From Neurospora tetrasperma FGSC 2508 (taxonomy: Eukaryota > Ascomycota > Sordariomycetes > Sordariales > Sordariaceae), in NCBI RefSeq assembly GCF_000213175.1, contig NW_009799179.1, positions 2,217,744 through 2,281,743 on the forward strand: 64,000 nt of DNA, written 5' to 3'. Shown here one piece after another: positions 1 to 11,147 of the stretch (its first letter is position 1; every line of letters starts with the position of its first letter). The position numbers and the translations under genes were made by a program. The notes below the pieces were generated by a model that searched no databases, was not told where the DNA came from, and was given only the letters and a program-made list of their open reading frames with translations.

Positions 1-578
1 AAAAAGTCTTTTTCCCCTCCCTTTTGAACTCTCTTTTGGCAAACAGAGACCGGTGAAGGTACTTATGACAAAGTTTCTAGTAGACCTCACTCGTTTTATA
101 TCTGCTTTATCATTGGCATGGTTTGTGAGGCGTGCCTAGATATCACCGTTTTTATCTCTAGTCTTTTCGTCGATTAACTCTCCCCCCTTTTTCTCGAGGG
201 GTATTTGGTGAGACTGAGACCCTCAAGTGATAACATTCACATTAGCCATTGATATCCACATTCTAGGTTCTTGACACGAACAGTTTCACAGCGCGGACCC
301 CATCGTGATGTAGATGATTGGGACACTGTTGAAAAAAGGAGAGGGTGTATGTTCCGTCACTGCGTCTTCTAAGGTCAATCTAACCTTGAAATCATACTTC
401 ATCTGTGTGTGAATCTTGGCTAGATAAGTAATCGCTGCTTAAATCCAGTATATCAATGGAGTCTCGCAAGACACCGGCGAGCCTTTCTATGCTCTCTTGA
501 GACTCAACGATTACTTGGAGCTCAACGTGAACTTTTGCCAACAAGCCCAACTGTACAGTATCCAGTCCGGTGGCAATA

Positions 579-862
579 CCGAAGAAACTCGGGAAACTAG
601 CAAACGAGCTTTCCCCACAAGTTTTCTTCTTGGGCGTTGAGATGCCAGCAGTCCTATATATAGTGCAAGTCCAACTGTCTACCTACGTTTGTACGCACGC
701 AAATTACATTAATGAGAACTTCTTAGACCTTTTCACTAACAACGTGATACTGCGTGTCTGCGATCAATGTAATATGAGCCGAGCCGCGGGCATATTGGCG
801 TTCGAAGGGTACTTTGTGGGAGGGGGGGGGGCTTGTCACTACTTCCCCGGGTTTCTTCAGTC
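579..862. repeat. MITE-like inverted repeat, copy A
   Basis: A plus-strand arm at about 579-654 is matched, diverged, by the reverse complement of about 784-861. Shared landmarks are GAAGAAACTCGGG at the outer end and CCAATATGCC/TTGAGATGCCAGC at the inner end. The spacer is about 130 bp with no coding potential. A second copy of the same arrangement lies at 1350-1588, which argues for a small non-autonomous DNA element and not a chance palindrome. The arms differ at many positions, so the copy is old. No clear target-site duplication was seen. Confidence 0.5.
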
Positions 863-1349
863 CAACGGTTTATAAAAATCTACTGTGACATTCTGTCTTG
901 AGTCACCATATGATGTCAGCTTACTACATCACTTGGGATAATGGTGCTATGGTGTACGTGCTACTTCACTGTACAGCGGAACAGCCAGGTTGACGCACGC
1001 TTGTATGGTAGCGAGTCGTGGACGAGGTTGATTAGACTTCCACTGGATTATACTCGCAAGTCACGGTGTGGATAGAGACCACAAAAGACATCAAAGTTCT
1101 CTGGTCGGTACACTATCACTTTGCGTTCCCTGAAGGTAAGATAGACAAGATAGACCTTGTGACCCCAAGCGTCTACCTCTTCCGAATTGCGCCAGCCGAG
1201 ACCGAATTTGGGGAGGTCTAGACAGATGAAGATAAGGCCACAATGCTACATATATCTGAGGCTCTTATCATCAAAGCTGCTCCGATATATGAAGATGCTA
1301 CCCGACAATTTCTCCTCAAGTGCAAGGGGTCTCAGAGGTGCTTGTGCGT

Positions 1350-1588
1350 CCGAAACTCGGGAATGTCGAGAACGAGCACCCTTAGTAATTCACTTCTTGG
1401 GCACAGATATACCAGCGGGTTAACGTAGGTACATCAAATTGCATATAGGCCCACGTTGTTAATACAAAGGGCCCAAATATTGCCAATTGTTGTAATTTCA
1501 CCACACAGACCTGCTGGCATATTGGCGCCTGCCCAGGAAGGGAATTTGTGGGGAAGCTTGTTTGCGCGTGTCCCAAGTTTCTTTGGTA
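1350..1588. repeat. MITE-like inverted repeat, copy B
   Basis: The arm at about 1350-1420 (begins CGAAACTCGGG, contains TTCTTGGGC) pairs with the reverse complement of about 1508-1587 (contains CTGCTGGCATATTGGCG and CAAGTTTCTTTGG). Both arms align with those of copy A at 579-862, in the same order and orientation, with a shorter spacer of roughly 90 bp. The shared structure at two places about 0.8 kb apart is what supports a transposable-element origin. There is no coding capacity. Confidence 0.5.
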
Positions 1589-2855
1589 GGTAGCTGAGGT
1601 AGAGGTAAAACCCCTGGGCCGTATACTGCATAGAGGTAGTTGACGATCATGGACTTTTTTGAGTATGTCCGTATCCCGGTTTCGGGTTTGGTATCTCTCA
1701 GGCTGCTGCTGTCTTCATTTCTGCAAGTCGAGGCAGAGAGATGTTGAAAGAAAGCGGCGCAACCTGTGAGGCAGGTACGTGCCATGACCTAACATAGCCG
1801 TACCTGACTGCCCCTGCCTGTGCCTGGCGCCTCTGTATGCACCCCGCAAGAATAAGACCAGGAACGTCCGTGAACACTGCAATGAGCGGGGCCTTTTGCG
1901 GTACTACATTGTGAGAACTGGAAAGTGCCCCCAAGAGCCACAGGCCCCTTTGTACACTACGGCGGTCAATATCTTCTTACGTTAGTCCCAATTATAAGCT
2001 GGTCCGAGCTCCCAGCCGCAGAAAGTACCTACCTCTAGTTATCAGCCCTTTGTCATAGCTATGTTCGCAGCCGCCATACGAAACCCCATGTTTCTACCTC
2101 AGCAATGATCCTTTTCTATCATCCCTTTCTCATTTCCCCTTTCCTATTGTCTCGTTCTCATCGTTATGTTCTCCTTTGATCTCATGTCCTCAATAATCGG
2201 TTTGGATTTTCTTCGAGGAATAGGAAGGATCCAATTGCACTTTCACCTTGCCCCAATGAATTCCTCAAACCATCCCAACTCCAAAATTTGGGGAACTACA
2301 CTAGTGACGGATCCATTTGCGCTGTGACGCAAACTCCCTGGCGTCCTGATTTGGCTACTGACTTTCGTGGACTCTTGTTAATTCATTGCTTCATTACTTT
2401 ATGGCTTCATTTCTTCTGGGAGTTGGAGTCGAGGTTCAATTAGCGTTAGAGTTCGAGAGTCACCCCCTGCAGCTGACAGGGAACCTTCTTCAACCCAATT
2501 TTTTCCAATTAAGCCTAACGCAAACATTGACCGCCGTACCCTTGGATGTTGACCCCTTTCTTGACCGAAGATGATTCTTTGCCCCCCTGTTCCCCGTTGG
2601 CGGCTGATAAGAAAGAGGCAAAAAGAGGGAAATTGTCTAGTTTGGTTCCTGCCTAACTTCTTCTCGGATACTGCCACTGAAATATGGGGTAGGATTGAGC
2701 GGTGCAGGGGTCCCTTTTCAAGGGCCCAAATGTATTATTTTCGCAGTGATTGACTACGCTACGGACAGGTATCACCATTTCCTGTCCCCTGTATAGCCTC
2801 ATGTCGACTCTGCTTGTCAACTCATCCTTTTCGGACTCGGTGACAAAATGCTCGG

Positions 2856-2993
2856 CGCAGAGACTGGGGGCCGTTCGTCCTCGGTTGTTCGGATCCTAAG
2901 CAAGTTTGAGGCATCTCTAGCATTGCAGATCCAAAACCCAAAACACTATTGGTTGTTGGAACAGCCGAAGACGAACGGCCCCAGTTTCTGCGG
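2856..2993. repeat. Hairpin-forming inverted repeat
   Basis: The arm 2856-2890 (GCAGAGACTGGGGGCCGTTC onward) is a close inverted match to 2958-2992, with a spacer of about 67 bp. The 15-mer TGCGGTACTACATTG at the outer edge of the right arm (2989-3003) recurs at 1897-1911, where the flanking bases (GAACG...GGGGCC) also resemble this arm. That suggests a repeat family with a half copy there. No transposase or duplication was seen. Confidence 0.45.
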
Positions 2994-5936
2994 TACTACA
3001 TTGAAGGATGGCTCTCATGCAGCGACTTCCTGTCACGGCTTGAACGGTCCTCTGCCTCACAAACAGATACATGGGACGTGAAGCTGGCCTTTTCCTAAGG
3101 AGGGTTTGAACTTGAGACCGGGCGGGAAAGCACGCGGTGAGAGCTTCACTGGAAGCCCAGAAAAGCAAGACAGCTGCTAATCGCTTTCCAGCTGCTTCCA
3201 CATTTCCTTCACGTGGAATCGAGCAATATGGGGAGATATTCAAGGAGGAAGCCAGTTGGTGATCTTCGCACAGCATCACCACCGTAGGAAGGTATTGTCT
3301 TGGGTGATACGCGCGTGTTGAATCAGCAGCTCGGACTCGGTGGGAGTTGCATTTCATTCGGCTCCGATGGCTGGAGTTACTGAGTGCTCAGTAAGATCTC
3401 GTCAAGATGGGGATCCCCAGTTTGGAAACACCCTAACCTTATCCACGTGAAGCCCAACTCGGTTTTATTGCTCAAGTGCTTCTTTTTCATTGCGACCGGC
3501 AGCGGTTGTGGGGCTGGCCACTCAGAGCTCGAGTTGACCATGACCGCTTACCTCTAGGGATCTTGGGACATGGGGTTCATACCGTCTCTTTCTACCATGG
3601 AATACAACGACAACATTGAGACTGAGCACGACATTGTTCTTGCAGACGGACCGATGTCAACGCAGATGCTACTCACGTGGCATTCATCAGACCATCTGAA
3701 CGTCGTTTGGACAGACGGGGCCGCCCATGTGAGAAAAGAACAGGACGGGAAAATTCAACATGACAGAAGTGCCGCCAAAAAAAAGCCCATCTTGCAGCTG
3801 GGCGTGCAGTGGTGTCGATGGCCTCCCGTCGATGGCCCGTCGATGGAACATTGCATTGATGGAGAAGCCAGGGCGAGATGGATTATGCAGGCCAAGCGTG
3901 GAGATGATCCCAAAGAGGTATAGCCGCCCTGGCAAAAGAAGCCACCAAGGCACCTGGCATGAGAGCCCGGTGCGTCTTGGGGACAACGAATCTGGAGATA
4001 TGCTTCAGTTGGGCATTTAGTCTCATATTAACTGACATGAGAGATCAACCGGTTGCCGCCGTTCAGAGCGAAGTCCGAGTTGCACAGATCGTCATTTTCT
4101 CCAAAGCTGTGCCTGTTCAAAGTAGCTTCATCTTGCTTTTTTTTCTCTCTTCTCTTTTTTCCTCCACATCTGAAGAAGAGAAACCCATAATTCCCCGCAA
4201 CAAACATCGTCACCACCCGCGCCGCCGTGGTCACCTGTCGTTCTTTGCGCAAAGTGACCTGTGACCATCCGTTTCTTTATATTGCCGTGATCTGTGTACC
4301 GCGCTGGCCGCGCTCAGCTAGTACCTATTCGTGGTCTTGCACCAGAGGCGGTTTCTACATCACACTGGATGTTTATTTACTCTTTCCGTGATATCATTTC
4401 CATCCAGAAAACAAACAGGCAAGATAAGATACATTAAAGGGTGAAGCGAGACCCTTTGGCAATTCGGTTGGGGATTGCTCATTGCGCTCCCCTCGCCCAT
4501 CCCCACCGCCTCCGCCTATCAAGTAACAGCCGGCACGGGAACCCTCGTCTGCCCACCCCAGGACTTTCCAAGAGAAGTCGGTCGATTCCCGTTGCAATCT
4601 CCTTTTTCGGATCGCTCGCGGTCACTCTGCCCGCATCTGCCCGCCGAAAGACGCTGCCACTGCCACTGGACACTACTGCTGGGAAGTCAAAGTCGACCTC
4701 GCCAGCACAATCCCTTCGCCTCGGTCCTCCCTTTTTCCTCTCCTTCTGTTCGCACTCCTCCGGACTGCTTGTCACAGGACATCCACACCAAGGATCGATA
4801 TTCGCACTCCCTTTGTGCTTGATCGCGTCCACGGCCTGGCACCACCCCGTATACATCCCGCCGTACACAAATACAGGACCCTCCTTGCTACACCTTACCA
4901 TTACCCCCCGCGACAGCGATCGATCCTGGCCGGTCGACGAGAAAGAAGCATTCCAAACTAATTACTCTTATTTTCGCTCCCTCTTTCATTCATCCCAAAC
5001 ACTACCACTACTCCCCAGCCCTGCGCCGCCGGCTCCAGATACCGCTCAGCCTCGAGCCCAGCAAGTCTCGCACTCCCATCGTCCGTCACCTTGCAGTGAC
5101 AGCCGACCCGAAATCAAGTCCGCTTTTCGCAACCACGCCTCAAAGAAGAAGCCGCCCGCCCGCTCGTGTCACATCACTGGGACCGATTCGGAACCCAGGG
5201 ACGTCGGAAACAACAGGGAGAAAGATAGACTTTTCAGATTGAAAAGTGTCGCTAGGCCACGGCCACTTCGGCAACAGAACAGGAAGCGCGATCGAGCAGC
5301 AGCAGCAATCGATCTGGGAAGCAGTGCTTGCATATTTGTAGTGAACCATCCTTCACGGCATTTCACTTCAAGAACCTGCGCAATCGGGTTCGATCGAGTT
5401 CAAGGTCGAGCGCCAATTAACAAACACACACCGGCTGTGGCAGCGTTGCGTTGTGTGGCAAAACACAGCCCTTCACGACTCATCATCCAGTCGGAACCCG
5501 CGGCCGTTGGCTGATTCAGGTTCCAAGGGACATCTGAGATCGACCTGTTGGCTGCCAGTTCTTTTTATACTTGGCCAGGGACAAACCATCCATCACCTCC
5601 TCCCGGCAATTCGTCCATTCTGCAAAGCCAAGTGCGCAACCCGAGCTTCTTATCTGGTATGACGCGAGCCCACGGCACGGCAACCCAGAACCCCAAGACA
5701 CTTTAAAGACGTGTATCACAGACCGCGCGTCCGCATCCCGCAGCACGCATCCGGAAGCGATACGGCACCATACGGCACCTGCTCAGATAGCTCAGACCTA
5801 CCTACAAACCAGCGTTGGTGGCCACACAAACCGGGCAATCCAACAACCACCAGCATCAACACCAGCCGAACGACGTGCATACCTCTGCATTCCAGCAACC
5901 CTCCCCCTTCCCCCAACCATCACAAGTTAGCCCACC

Positions 5937-8074
5937 ATGGCTTTTTTTCAGTCGGAGCAGAATGGTGAGTATCTGGTTTCCTTTTATATCTTTCCACAGA
6001 GCACCCGACCCTGGGCGATCTGCTCCCCCTTCTACCCCTTTCCCAAACACATGGCCCCCCGTTTGCATGGCTTTGTTTAGCGGCCCCCTTCAATTGCAGC
6101 AGAATAAAAACGGCCGATCCACACCCATTGGCATGTTGTGAAGGTTGCCGCTTTTCCCACTTCCCGGTTTTTTTTTGTCCATCTCTGTTCCATTGGAGGG
6201 TCTCGGCTGGTCTCTTGGCTGTCCTAGGCGCTGCCTGGGTTATCAGTGCGCTCCGCTGTTGAGTCCGCTGTGTCATGTCGAGGAGATTGCCGTTTCATAT
6301 CCCTATCACAAGCGTCACTTGCATGCATGGTGCCGCTGCCCCTAAACCCACCTTTTCCTTCCTTGATTGATGGCTTGCTGACGCTTTGGGTTTTCCCCCT
6401 GATCTGGGATTTAGATCAGCGGTCTGCTGCTGGCTTGTCGCTCAATTCAAACAATCCTTTTCGCAACCGTGACCGCGCCTCTCCCACCTCTTCAGGACCT
6501 CAAGTATCTCCATTCGACGATCCCCCTCCAAGGCCTACCTCGCGGAACCCTTTCCTCGATATTGGAGCTGCCAACAGCACTCGTCCGACTGCACAAACCA
6601 ACCGATCAGTTTCCGACACAATGTCTGGCTTTGACAAGAGGTCGTCTGCCACGGCCGAGGACCTGTTTGTAGGTTGCCCCCAATCCTCCCACCTGCGGCT
6701 GTAACAAGTCACAAGCAGCCCTCATTTGCGGGGTGCCATGGGGCCAGATTGATGTCGTACCGATTGACTGACATTTACTTTGTAGGCTTCCATCACGCTC
6801 GATGACAGACCTTCTGGCTCAAAGCCACCCCCGCCGCCGGTCGCCCGCCGACCTGTCCCTCTCCCAGTAGCCAAGTCCAGAGGACCTCCTCCCGCTCATC
6901 GCCCCTCTCGCTCTCAAGAGGAGGACGTTCGCTCCAGGAAGCCTCGTGGAAACGGAGGTAGCGGCACACTCATCGACATCGACTCTCCCCCGCAGCAGCG
7001 AAGAACAGAGAGGCGTCCGCGCCGGAACTCGGATACATCTGTCCTCGACTTGACCGAGGATGAGAAGGAGCAGAGGGCTCGTGATGCCAGGCGGCGTGAG
7101 CGTGAGCGTGAGCGTCGCCACCGTGAAAACAAGGAGAAGAAACCTACCAACCGCAAGCTCGACATCATCGACCAGCTTGATGCCACAAGTATTTACGGAA
7201 CCGGAAGTGAGTTGTCCCAATATTCGAGTCTGCTCTCCAGCGCTAACAGAATTGATCAACAGTGTTCCATCACGATGGTCCATTCGATGCTCTTAACCCC
7301 CACCGGAACAAGAACGGAAGTCGACGTGCTCCTATGGAAGCCTTCCCTGAAGGCTCGTTGAACAACAGTCTGGGTGGTGCTGGACCTTTGAACCCCCGAC
7401 CCGATCATGCCACATTCATGGGTCAACACGACGAGGAGGCCTATAGAGATTGGACTACCAGGGACAAGGGCCTTCCGTCCAAGAATGAGCTGCCCGTCTT
7501 TGACCCCACTTCCCGCGGCAGCGCCATGCACGGCGACGAGTCCCTGGGACTTGGCACTTCGACTTTCTTGGAGGGCACACCGGCTGCGCGTACCGCGATC
7601 CAGCAACGCCAGGACGAGCTTGCTCAGGAGTTGACTACCAACGGCCTGGCACGCAAGAAATCCCTTGCCCACCGGATACGCAACATCAACAAGAGCACCT
7701 CCCGCGAGCGAGAGTTCCAGTCTCTGGGCAGACTCAACAGCGCAGATTACGGGTACACAAGATCCCCCCCAGGCGAGGGTGGTAGAACTTCTAACAGCAT
7801 GAATACCCCCAACTCTGAACGCAACCCCTTCTTTTCAGAATACAGCCAGGGCAAGGGAGGAGAGGAGGGCTTTAGTGTGCGGAAGACCGACAACAACAGC
7901 CCTAGAGGCAACATGGAGCGCCGGGCTACCACGGATGCGGCCATGACCCTCGAGGAAGGACAGCAAAAGCCAACTGGCATTTTGGGCCGCATGAAGAGTT
8001 TGAAGGGCGGACGGAGGACCCGTCCGGCTCCTCCCGGCCCTGACGCAGGTCCTGTGCCCTCGCAATTTGCGTAG
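5937..8074 (+). CDS. pal1: Pal1-family cell morphology / endocytic protein
   Basis: Four exons were read by eye: 5937-5964, 6415-6668, 6786-7206 and 7263-8074, giving about 504 residues. Donors are GTGAGT, GTAGGT and GTGAGT; acceptors are TAG, TAG and CAG. The start has a strong context (CACCATGG) and opens a nine-codon first exon. The Pal1 signature is clear across the third and fourth exons: KPTNRKLDIIDQLDATSIYG, then MFHHDGPFDALNPHRN and RRAPMEAFP, with only an intron between. Pal1 proteins in yeasts localise to sites of growth and endocytosis and bind the Sla2/End4 coat protein. Three Asn-Pro-Phe motifs (near residues 23, 53 and 420) fit binding to EH domains of endocytic adaptors. The rest is basic, Ser/Pro-rich and probably disordered. 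The second donor (GTAGGT) is the least certain boundary. Confidence 0.93.
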
Positions 8075-9082
8075 AAACGAGGATTTTTGGGGTGAACGGC
8101 GAAATGGTTGACACGAGCTCGCATTAAGCACGAAGCGGAAATTTGCTGAGTTGTTTTACGCCAATATTTGACGTTAGGAATCGCGAAGCACGACATATGG
8201 CTCTATACACGGTCGCTGGGATCGTTCGAGCAGGACCTCCGTTCTGGGCAAGGGTTGTTTCTCGGTAGTCACATTGGAGGAATCGATGGCGGCATGCAGG
8301 AAAACTCCTGTACAAAAAAATTGCTAATGTTTTGCTTTTGGTGCGCAAATAATGGGAGGAGAGTAACAGGCGTGCTCGTTGGGACCGCCCCTCCTATGGT
8401 GCTCTTATTATCTTTCTTTTCTCTCTGTCTGTTTAGTTTTCTGTTAAAACGTCAATGGGAGTCGACGATTCCTTCTATCGGACGGTTGTTTTTCGCGGTC
8501 GTTCTTTTTTTTTCTTGCATTGTTTCCTCCTGCAGCTGCTTTCAACGAGAATCAACGCACAGTACCATACCAAGTTCACCTCGCACATGATTAAGGGCAT
8601 TACCTTTGGAATTCTACGGTTTACTGTCCTTGAACGAACATGGAATAGTGTTTGTTGTATGTATGTATTATTTGAAATTTGAGAAAACGAATGATGGACT
8701 GTGGTACATCTAGAGATTTGCAATCATTGACTGATGGAGATACTTTGCCCATGTGTCGTGATAACTCGTTGCTACAGTGTCGAAGTTTTTCTAATTTGAG
8801 ATTCTTGAAGCAACGCAATTTGCATGTTGTCTCCAACTCGCCCATTCTTTGCACGACAAATTTTGGTTTTCACCAAACAACCAAGTCCAGTCGCAAAACA
8901 AACCACGTCGAAACTGCTCTACAGTACCTGATGATAACAACCCCTCACGCAGCCCAACTTGATTTTTTTTTTTTTTTTCTTTTACGACGGAACAAACTCT
9001 TACCCACACAATCACCGAAACATCACCCTTCTTCGAGCCACACCATTACCACACAGAAACTATACTCGAGTGGAATGAAGTC
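8075..9082. other. Spacer between the Pal1 gene and the RecA-like gene
   Basis: This should hold the 3' UTR of the Pal1 gene and the promoter of the next gene, both on the + strand. It is AT-richer than the flanking genes, has a T-run at about 8961-8975 and a CA-rich leader just before the next ATG. No gene or RNA is recognisable. Confidence 0.5.
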
Positions 9083-10747
9083 ATGACCACCATCCCCAAA
9101 CCCACCAGCATCCGCAAAAACAGTAACCGCAACGCATCCCACCCATCGCACCTTCCTCCAACACCTCCAACCCTACATCCTCTCCCCGCCTCCCTGCTCC
9201 TCTCCCAAGATCCCAGACTCTCACGGCTGCAAACCCACGATCGCAATGACTTCTTCTCCACCGGCTGTCGCGAGCTCGACTCCCATGTCCTCCTCAACGC
9301 GGGACTCAATGGAGGAGGAGGAGGAGGAGGTTTAGGAGGATTCGAGGGGGGTTGTGTGGTCGGTCTAAGCTGTGAAGAAGAGGAGACGATTGGGTTGGCG
9401 ATTGGATTGCAGGTTGTTGCGAGGATGCTGTTGATGTCGTCGTCGTCGTCGTCGTCGTCATCGTCGGGGTCAAAAGCAAAGGCGATGATCATCTCGACAC
9501 TTTCCACGACTTCTTTGCTTCCTCGATTGAGATTGGCGCTGGTTAGTGAGGCTAGGGTGCTTCAAGGGAATGTCGGCAACGCACACCACCACCAGGTGGA
9601 TAGAGGGGTAATCAAGAGTTGTTTGGAGAGGGTGTTGGTGGCGAGGGTTTTTGATGCGGAGGGGTTGAGGGAGGTTTTGAGGGAGTTGGAGGAGGTTGAG
9701 CAGCAGCAGACTGTTGTTAGCCATAGTGACGGGAATGAAGCCGGGAGAGGAGGAGGAGGAGAAACAGGAGAGAAAAGAACGGAGCAGAGCAAAGAAGACG
9801 GTCTACTACCAGACCTAATCATAATAACCAACACCTCCCACCTCCTCAACACTCTCTTCACCCGCAACAAGACCGGCAGCGATAGGTCCGCAGCGCATAA
9901 CTCGGCCGTTCAGCTTTCTGATCAAATTCGTGGACTTAGTCGGAGAGGGCCGTTGGTGATGATGCTAAATTCGACTACCTCACCAACCTCTTCTTCATCC
10001 TCCTTCAATACCAACTCAATATCGATGTTCGACGACGACAACAACAACAACAAAGGACCAAAACAACCCGACCTCAGTATCATGCGCTCAATCTTCAACC
10101 CACCACCACCACCACCACCTCTGGCATCTATGGAGGCAGCAGCACCGGGGTACATGGGCGGCTTAGTCGGCGGACACACTGCTGGTGCGCCTTCTGCTGC
10201 AAGTTACAGAGGCGGGGGATATGGAGGACGTGGAGGGGGATACGGCAAGAACCATAGTACCCATCTTCATCCTCACCAAGCACAAACCCAGTCAGCAGCA
10301 GCAGCAGCAGCAGCAGTAACCGCGGCATCAAGAAGAAACAAACCCTCGTACGGAATGGTCTTCTCCCAGATGCTCGATTTACATTTATTATGCACCAAAA
10401 TACCTAGGGGCAGGACTCGTCACGGCGGTGGTGCTTACGGAGGAGGAGGCTACGGAGGTTATGGTGGTGGGTATGTATGGGCAGTGGAGGTATTGCTGGA
10501 TGAGCTTGGGGTTTATGAGGGCTTGGATGTGGTTTTGGACAAAGTTAGTAGAGAAGGAGGAGGAGGAGGAGGAGAAGAAAAAGAAAAAGAAGGGCAGGGG
10601 GAGCAACAGGAAGGAGGAAGGCGAAAGGAAGGGGTGCGAGAGGAGAAGAGGAAGGGGAAGGGGTTGACTAGAAGGAGTAGGGAGCAGAGATGGGGAGCTG
10701 TGGAGATTGAGGAGGGGAGTGGAAGGGTTGTTGATGCTTTTAGATAG
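9083..10747 (+). CDS. Fungal RecA/Rad51-like fold protein with degenerate P-loop
   Basis: A single open frame of 554 residues starts at an ATG after a CA-rich leader. The order of motifs recalls the RecA/Rad51 paralogue core: STGCRELDSHVL, then GGFEGGCVVGLS where a Walker A loop would sit, a strand plus acidic position LLPDLIIITNTSHLL (Walker B-like, near residue 245), a strand GPLVMMLNSTTS, and FSQMLDLHLLCTKIPRGR near residue 430. Walker A lacks the GKT/GKS residues (GLSCEEEETIG), so ATP binding is doubtful. Low-complexity inserts of Gly, Ser, Asn, Pro, Ala and Glu/Lys separate these blocks; several are trinucleotide repeats in the DNA. Meiotic or repair roles are known for degenerate Rad51 paralogues, but assigning one here is inference. 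It is convergent with the NT-C2 gene downstream. Confidence 0.72.
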   Translation: MTTIPKPTSIRKNSNRNASHPSHLPPTPPTLHPLPASLLLSQDPRLSRLQTHDRNDFFSTGCRELDSHVLLNAGLNGGGGGGGLGGFEGGCVVGLSCEEEETIGLAIGLQVVARMLLMSSSSSSSSSSGSKAKAMIISTLSTTSLLPRLRLALVSEARVLQGNVGNAHHHQVDRGVIKSCLERVLVARVFDAEGLREVLRELEEVEQQQTVVSHSDGNEAGRGGGGETGEKRTEQSKEDGLLPDLIIITNTSHLLNTLFTRNKTGSDRSAAHNSAVQLSDQIRGLSRRGPLVMMLNSTTSPTSSSSSFNTNSISMFDDDNNNNKGPKQPDLSIMRSIFNPPPPPPPLASMEAAAPGYMGGLVGGHTAGAPSAASYRGGGYGGRGGGYGKNHSTHLHPHQAQTQSAAAAAAAVTAASRRNKPSYGMVFSQMLDLHLLCTKIPRGRTRHGGGAYGGGGYGGYGGGYVWAVEVLLDELGVYEGLDVVLDKVSREGGGGGGEEKEKEGQGEQQEGGRRKEGVREEKRKGKGLTRRSREQRWGAVEIEEGSGRVVDAFR

Positions 10748-11147
10748 GGGAGTTCGGGGAGGGGGAGGTTATGGAGGGGAGTGCGGGAGGAAGTGGTTGT
10801 TGGGAAAGTTAATGATGCTCGCATTCTGATGGATTATGCAGGAGATTTGACATCATCGAAAGGAGTTGCCTCTTTGATATCTGGCGTTTAGATGTACAAG
10901 ACAGACCCCTAAAGGATTTCTCGCCGCTTTGTTACTTGCGTTTAATTTGCCTTACCAACGGCGTTCAATTTGAAGCCCAAGAACCATATATTATAACAAC
11001 TCCACGCGACAAAGGAAAGTAAGAAGTGAAGCTAAAAAACAAAAAACACACAAAGGGAACAAGATCTATCTATCCCACGAACTGATCACACTCAAGTCCA
11101 CAACTCTCCATCATCCCTCTCCTGACCAAACAACCGGCCTTACCCCC
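10748..11147. other. Convergent 3' spacer
   Basis: This 400-bp interval lies between the stop of the RecA-like gene (+) and the stop of the NT-C2 gene (-) and must hold both 3' ends. Nothing else is recognisable. Confidence 0.6.

Larger units (their letters stand above)
1..5936. other. Gene-poor stretch upstream of the Pal1 gene
   Basis: No convincing coding region was found. Open frames here are short or compositionally odd; the longest (4441-5514) is Ser/Pro/Arg-rich with no recognisable domain and probably lies in the promoter and long 5' leader of the Pal1 gene. Three inverted-repeat relics lie in the first 3 kb and are listed separately. The last 1.5 kb is pyrimidine-rich on the + strand, as is common in front of fungal start codons. 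Confidence 0.6.

Noticed and set aside
3570-3923. A 117-codon frame in the gene-poor left part
   Set aside because: No recognisable motif, no gene-like composition shift and no splice or promoter context; not better than chance for this GC content.
4441-5514. A 357-codon open frame upstream of the Pal1 gene
   Set aside because: Composition is Ser/Pro/Arg/His-rich without any domain pattern, it lies directly in front of a well-supported start codon, and pyrimidine-rich leaders easily give such frames.
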